NCBI RefSeq assembly: GCF_001746205.1
Contig: NZ_MDCO01000012.1
Coordinates: forward strand, 677,075 to 741,074
Source: Brachyspira hampsonii
GTDB taxonomy: Bacteria; Spirochaetota; Brachyspiria; Brachyspirales; Brachyspiraceae
Length of the DNA: 64,000 nt
Reading direction: 5' to 3'
How positions within the stretch are numbered: the first letter of the stretch is position 1; each line of letters opens with the position of its first letter. Of the stretch, positions 60,932-64,000 are shown one piece after another. A model generated the notes under the pieces. The model was not told where the DNA came from, did no database searches, and saw nothing but the letters and a program-made list of their open reading frames with translations. A program made the position numbers and the translations under genes.

Positions 60932-63190
60932 TCAATCCTTATAATACTTACTGTAATATTCGTAGCTTTTAATAACTCTCTCTACATAATATTCAGTCTC
61001 TTCAATATCAATAAATCTTCCTGTACGATACATATTATTAGTACCATACTCTGCTTTCCATCTTCTTCCTCGTCCTGAACCTGCATTATAACTTGCTGCT
61101 ACCAATATATAATTGCTTGCCTTTTGACTGCTGAATAGCCATCCCAAATGCGAAACTCCGAGATTAATATTTTGTTTAGGATCTGTTAAATCTAAAGGAT
61201 TATATCTATATCTAGCTTTTTTATTTTCAGCTGCCGCAGTTGAAGGCATAAGCTGCATAAGTCCCATAGCCCCAACCCAAGATCTAGCCTTAGGATCAAA
61301 TAAGCTCTCCTCTCTCATTATACCATATACAAATGCAGGCTCTATCTTATAATATTTAGCCTCCGGCACTACATACTCATCAAAATATCTAGGATAAACT
61401 TTTCTTCTAAGCTCATCTGGAAGCAAATCTGTATTATCTGAATATGGATATCCAAAATATTTGCCTATATTTGCTGATATCTGCATAAGCCTTTTTGTAT
61501 TTTCAGAACTTATAAATATTTTTTCAGCAAAATAATATAAAGGATATGTTACCTGCGTCTTTTTAAATATCTTATCGAACTCAGTATATGCATTATCATA
61601 ATCACCGTAATAATACAATATTATTGCTTTGTTAACTTCTCTTCTCGTTTGAAGTGATAATTCATTAAATAAATCTTTCTCGCTTCTATTGGCATATAAA
61701 TCCTTTATAAATCTATTTCGCATAAGAATATTTTTAGCCATTGCCCTAGCCTCTTTAGTAAGTTCATCTTCTTTGCCTGTAGAAATATAATTTAAAAATT
61801 GTATCTTATCAAGCATCTGCATAGATTTAGTAAAATTAGAATCTGAATAATATTTTTTAGCTTCATTGAAATAATAAGTATTACTAAGTTCAACATTAGC
61901 TACCATCTCGCTATCAGCAAGACTCAGAGCTCCTTTAACAAAATAATGACTTTTACTAGTTAAAAGGCTCTGCATCAAATATTTATCTCTTATATCATTA
62001 TCTCCAAATTCCTCAGCAGCCCACATATTCCAAGATAAAGCAAAATCATGCCTAAAATTAGGATACCTTGCCTCCAAAGCTTTAGTAGCAAAATATGTCT
62101 CTGTCTTATTTTTTAATTTGAATGCCTTTCTTAAATATGATTTCAAAGCTAATTCTGTCTGCCAACTTTTAGGAAATCTTTTCATTACATTTGTAAGATA
62201 AGTCTTTGCCTGAACAAGATTATTTCTATTAAGACTCAAATTTACAAAATTATTATATATTCTAGGAACATAATCATCTCTAGGATACTCTTTCAAAAAA
62301 GTATTATAAAGCTCAAATGATTTATCATAATCTTTCAATTTATTATAATTATCCGCAGAATAATATAAGCCTAATCTCCTATGAGTTTTATTATTAGCAT
62401 TTGATAAATATTCATCAAATAAGGCAGCAGCATCTCTTCTATTTCCAGACTGCTGTTTAATTCTAGCCATATAGTATGTAGAACTTGCTTTATGAGAATT
62501 ATTATCATACAAATCCTTAAAATAATTTAAAGATGCTTTTCTATATCCTGCTTCATAAAGTATAGCTGCTGTTTTAAATTTTAAAGCATTAGAAAAAGAA
62601 GAAATATCCTCAGAGAAATTATTATTATAATATATAGCTGCTTCGCTTGATCCGAATCTGCTTAAAAGTTCATAAGCTATCATTCTAGCTTTATTAGTAT
62701 CATCTGTACTTCTTAAAGCTCTTATTCCTACAAATTCCTTAATCCATTTTTGAGCCTTTCCATTAAAAAAATTGCTTACAGGATAATCATCTCTGTAAAA
62801 CTCAGCAAGTGCTTTATACTGCTCTGCATAAGGATATAATGATGAACGGGGATATTCTTTCATTAATAATGAATATAAATCTATTGCCTCATTATACATA
62901 TTAGTAAGAAAGGCACTTTTAGCTCCGTAATATATAACATAATCTCTTATAATCATATCATCTTCTGTATTCATTATATTTGTAAATTGATTATATGCTT
63001 CTAAATATTTTTCTCTATTATGAAGTTCCAATGCTGTACCGTAATTAATTTTACTTTTTGATATAATATTCTTTTCTAATGATATATCCTGAGCACCTAA
63101 TATAGATGTCATAACAATAACGATAATTTCAAAACAAAATGTAAATACTAAAATTCTTTTATTAAAGATTCTGAAAATGTTTTTTTTCAT
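60932..63190 (-). CDS. Soluble lytic transglycosylase with TPR region
   Basis: Cleaves the MurNAc-GlcNAc bond in peptidoglycan. The N-terminus is a membrane or signal segment (FNKRILVFTFCFEIIVIVMTSILGAQ). Residues about 45-590 are helical TPR-like repeats (for example YYSADNYNKLKDYDKSFELYNTFLKEYPRDDYVPRIYN), forming the Slt70-type superhelix. The C-terminal SLT domain has YGIMREESLFDPKARSWVGAMGLMQLMP (catalytic Glu in REES), then NLGVSHLGWLF and AASYNAGSGRGRRW. 752 residues. A tandem paralogue begins 110 bases upstream. Confidence 0.92.
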   Translation of the reverse strand: MKKNIFRIFNKRILVFTFCFEIIVIVMTSILGAQDISLEKNIISKSKINYGTALELHNREKYLEAYNQFTNIMNTEDDMIIRDYVIYYGAKSAFLTNMYNEAIDLYSLLMKEYPRSSLYPYAEQYKALAEFYRDDYPVSNFFNGKAQKWIKEFVGIRALRSTDDTNKARMIAYELLSRFGSSEAAIYYNNNFSEDISSFSNALKFKTAAILYEAGYRKASLNYFKDLYDNNSHKASSTYYMARIKQQSGNRRDAAALFDEYLSNANNKTHRRLGLYYSADNYNKLKDYDKSFELYNTFLKEYPRDDYVPRIYNNFVNLSLNRNNLVQAKTYLTNVMKRFPKSWQTELALKSYLRKAFKLKNKTETYFATKALEARYPNFRHDFALSWNMWAAEEFGDNDIRDKYLMQSLLTSKSHYFVKGALSLADSEMVANVELSNTYYFNEAKKYYSDSNFTKSMQMLDKIQFLNYISTGKEDELTKEARAMAKNILMRNRFIKDLYANRSEKDLFNELSLQTRREVNKAIILYYYGDYDNAYTEFDKIFKKTQVTYPLYYFAEKIFISSENTKRLMQISANIGKYFGYPYSDNTDLLPDELRRKVYPRYFDEYVVPEAKYYKIEPAFVYGIMREESLFDPKARSWVGAMGLMQLMPSTAAAENKKARYRYNPLDLTDPKQNINLGVSHLGWLFSSQKASNYILVAASYNAGSGRGRRWKAEYGTNNMYRTGRFIDIEETEYYVERVIKSYEYYSKYYKD

Positions 63191-63299
63191 TTAATATTAG
63201 CCTAAAATAGTTTTTATATAGTAATTGTTATTGTATTACTTTTTTGATTTTTTGCAAATAAATTTTACATTTTCATTACATTTTTAATATATTTATACT

Positions 63300-64000
63300 T
63301 TAATCTTTATAATATTTACTGTAGTGTTCATAACTATTAATAACTCGTTCCACATAATATTCAGTTTCTTCAATATCAATAAATCTTCCCGTACGATACA
63401 TGTTATTAGTACCATACTCTGCTTTCCATCTTCTTCCTCGTCCTGAACCTGCATTATAACTTGCGGCTACTATTATATAGTTACTTGCATTTTCACTTTT
63501 AAATAACCAGCTTAAATGCCCAATACCTATATTAATATTTTGCTTCGGATCTGTTAGATCTAAAGGATCATATCTGTATCTAGGATTTCTATTTTGCTCT
63601 TCAGCTGTTGCAGGCATTAACTGCATAAGCCCTGTAGCTCCAACCCAAGATTTAGCCTTAGGATCAAATGTACTTTCCTCCCGCATTATAGAATATACAA
63701 ATAATGGATCTATCTTATAATATTTTGCCTCTGGTAAAACATATTCATCAAAATATCTTGGATAAACCATTTTTCTAAATTCATCTGGAAGCAAATCGGT
63801 ATTATCAGAATAAGGGTAATTAAAATACTTTCCTATATTGACTGATATTTGCATAAGCCTCTTGGTATTGCCTGAATCTTTAAAAATTTTTTCAGCGAAA
63901 TAAAATAACGGATAAGTTACTTCTTCTGCTTTCTTAAATATTTTATCATATTCTGTATATGCATTATCATAATCACCATAATAATATAATAATATAGACC
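63300..64000 (-). CDS. Second soluble lytic transglycosylase, cut by the window end
   Basis: The frame is open from the stop at 63300 to the end of the window, so the true start lies beyond 64000. The visible 233 residues match the neighbour: LLYYYGDYDNAYTEYDKIFKK, FYFAEKIFKDSGNTKRLMQIS, YSIMREESTFDPKAKSWVGATGLMQLMP with the catalytic Glu, and a C-terminal 60 residues nearly identical to the first copy (YNAGSGRGRRWKAEYGTNN...). An internal ATG at 63854 is not the start. Tandem duplication in the same direction. Confidence 0.9.
   Translation of the reverse strand, partial: SILLYYYGDYDNAYTEYDKIFKKAEEVTYPLFYFAEKIFKDSGNTKRLMQISVNIGKYFNYPYSDNTDLLPDEFRKMVYPRYFDEYVLPEAKYYKIDPLFVYSIMREESTFDPKAKSWVGATGLMQLMPATAEEQNRNPRYRYDPLDLTDPKQNINIGIGHLSWLFKSENASNYIIVAASYNAGSGRGRRWKAEYGTNNMYRTGRFIDIEETEYYVERVINSYEHYSKYYKD

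Overview
The window comes from an anaerobic spirochete of the genus Brachyspira. It is very AT-rich, it carries the periplasmic-flagellum sheath protein FlaA with the typical Brachyspira sequence, and it has many small 'MKK...SC' lipoproteins, spaced sigma70 promoters of the TTGACA/TATAAT type and lineage-specific intergenic hairpin repeats. The species cannot be decided from this sequence alone.

Layout. 1-2190 is a decayed accessory region: repeat debris, a small gene broken by a stop codon, two unknown genes and a frameshifted remnant of a PD-(D/E)XK (Rpn-type) nuclease. 2191-4713 (minus) holds ftsA and two exported proteins. 4947-7404 is a three-gene operon (P-loop ATPase, unknown protein, heptosyltransferase-like GT9). 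A Clp-fold serine protease follows, then flaA, an isochorismatase-like hydrolase with tpiA, an RsiV-like DUF3298 protein, endonuclease III, a DMT exporter with a tiny lipoprotein, a rhodanese lipoprotein and a STAS-like protein. 15662-24640 is a long plus-strand envelope/proteostasis block: LolA-like, RodZ-like, RimO, an aberrant ClpX, an ECF sigma factor with an overlapping membrane partner, and ClpC. 24717-30851 (minus) has a nuclease lipoprotein, a LysM/coiled-coil protein with a helical lipoprotein, the glutamate synthase small subunit and an N-acetylneuraminate lyase. 31296-39057 carries rpmB, an IspH fused to a UbiA-like membrane domain, a DUF4912 protein with a histone-H1-like tail, tRNA-Asn, a UbiB-type kinase, a phasin-like protein, a TM2/XpaC-like protein and a solitary DNA methyltransferase.

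39128-48570 is the most disturbed part. A large acidic-repeat/TPR membrane protein on one side and an ankyrin protein on the other have both lost their 5' ends. Between them lies a 2.9 kb piece of phage tail and regulatory genes. Two paralogous ankyrin lipoproteins, hairpin repeats and an intact Rpn-type nuclease follow.

49715-56411 is metabolic: isocitrate dehydrogenase (with residues typical of NAD use) and citrate synthase on the plus strand, and a serine-biosynthesis set on the minus strand (class V aminotransferase, serA, serB). The end of the window has a lipoprotein, a YfhO-like membrane protein, a PepSY-like exported protein and two tandem lytic transglycosylases, the second cut by the window end.

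The strongest candidates for new biology are: the phage fragment bounded by two 5'-truncated genes; a family of modular GC-richer hairpin repeats, one of which appears to have inserted in frame into a nuclease gene; the IspH-UbiA-like fusion; the ClpX without zinc domain or RKH loop; and three TACTA/TAGTA dyads between two divergent genes.
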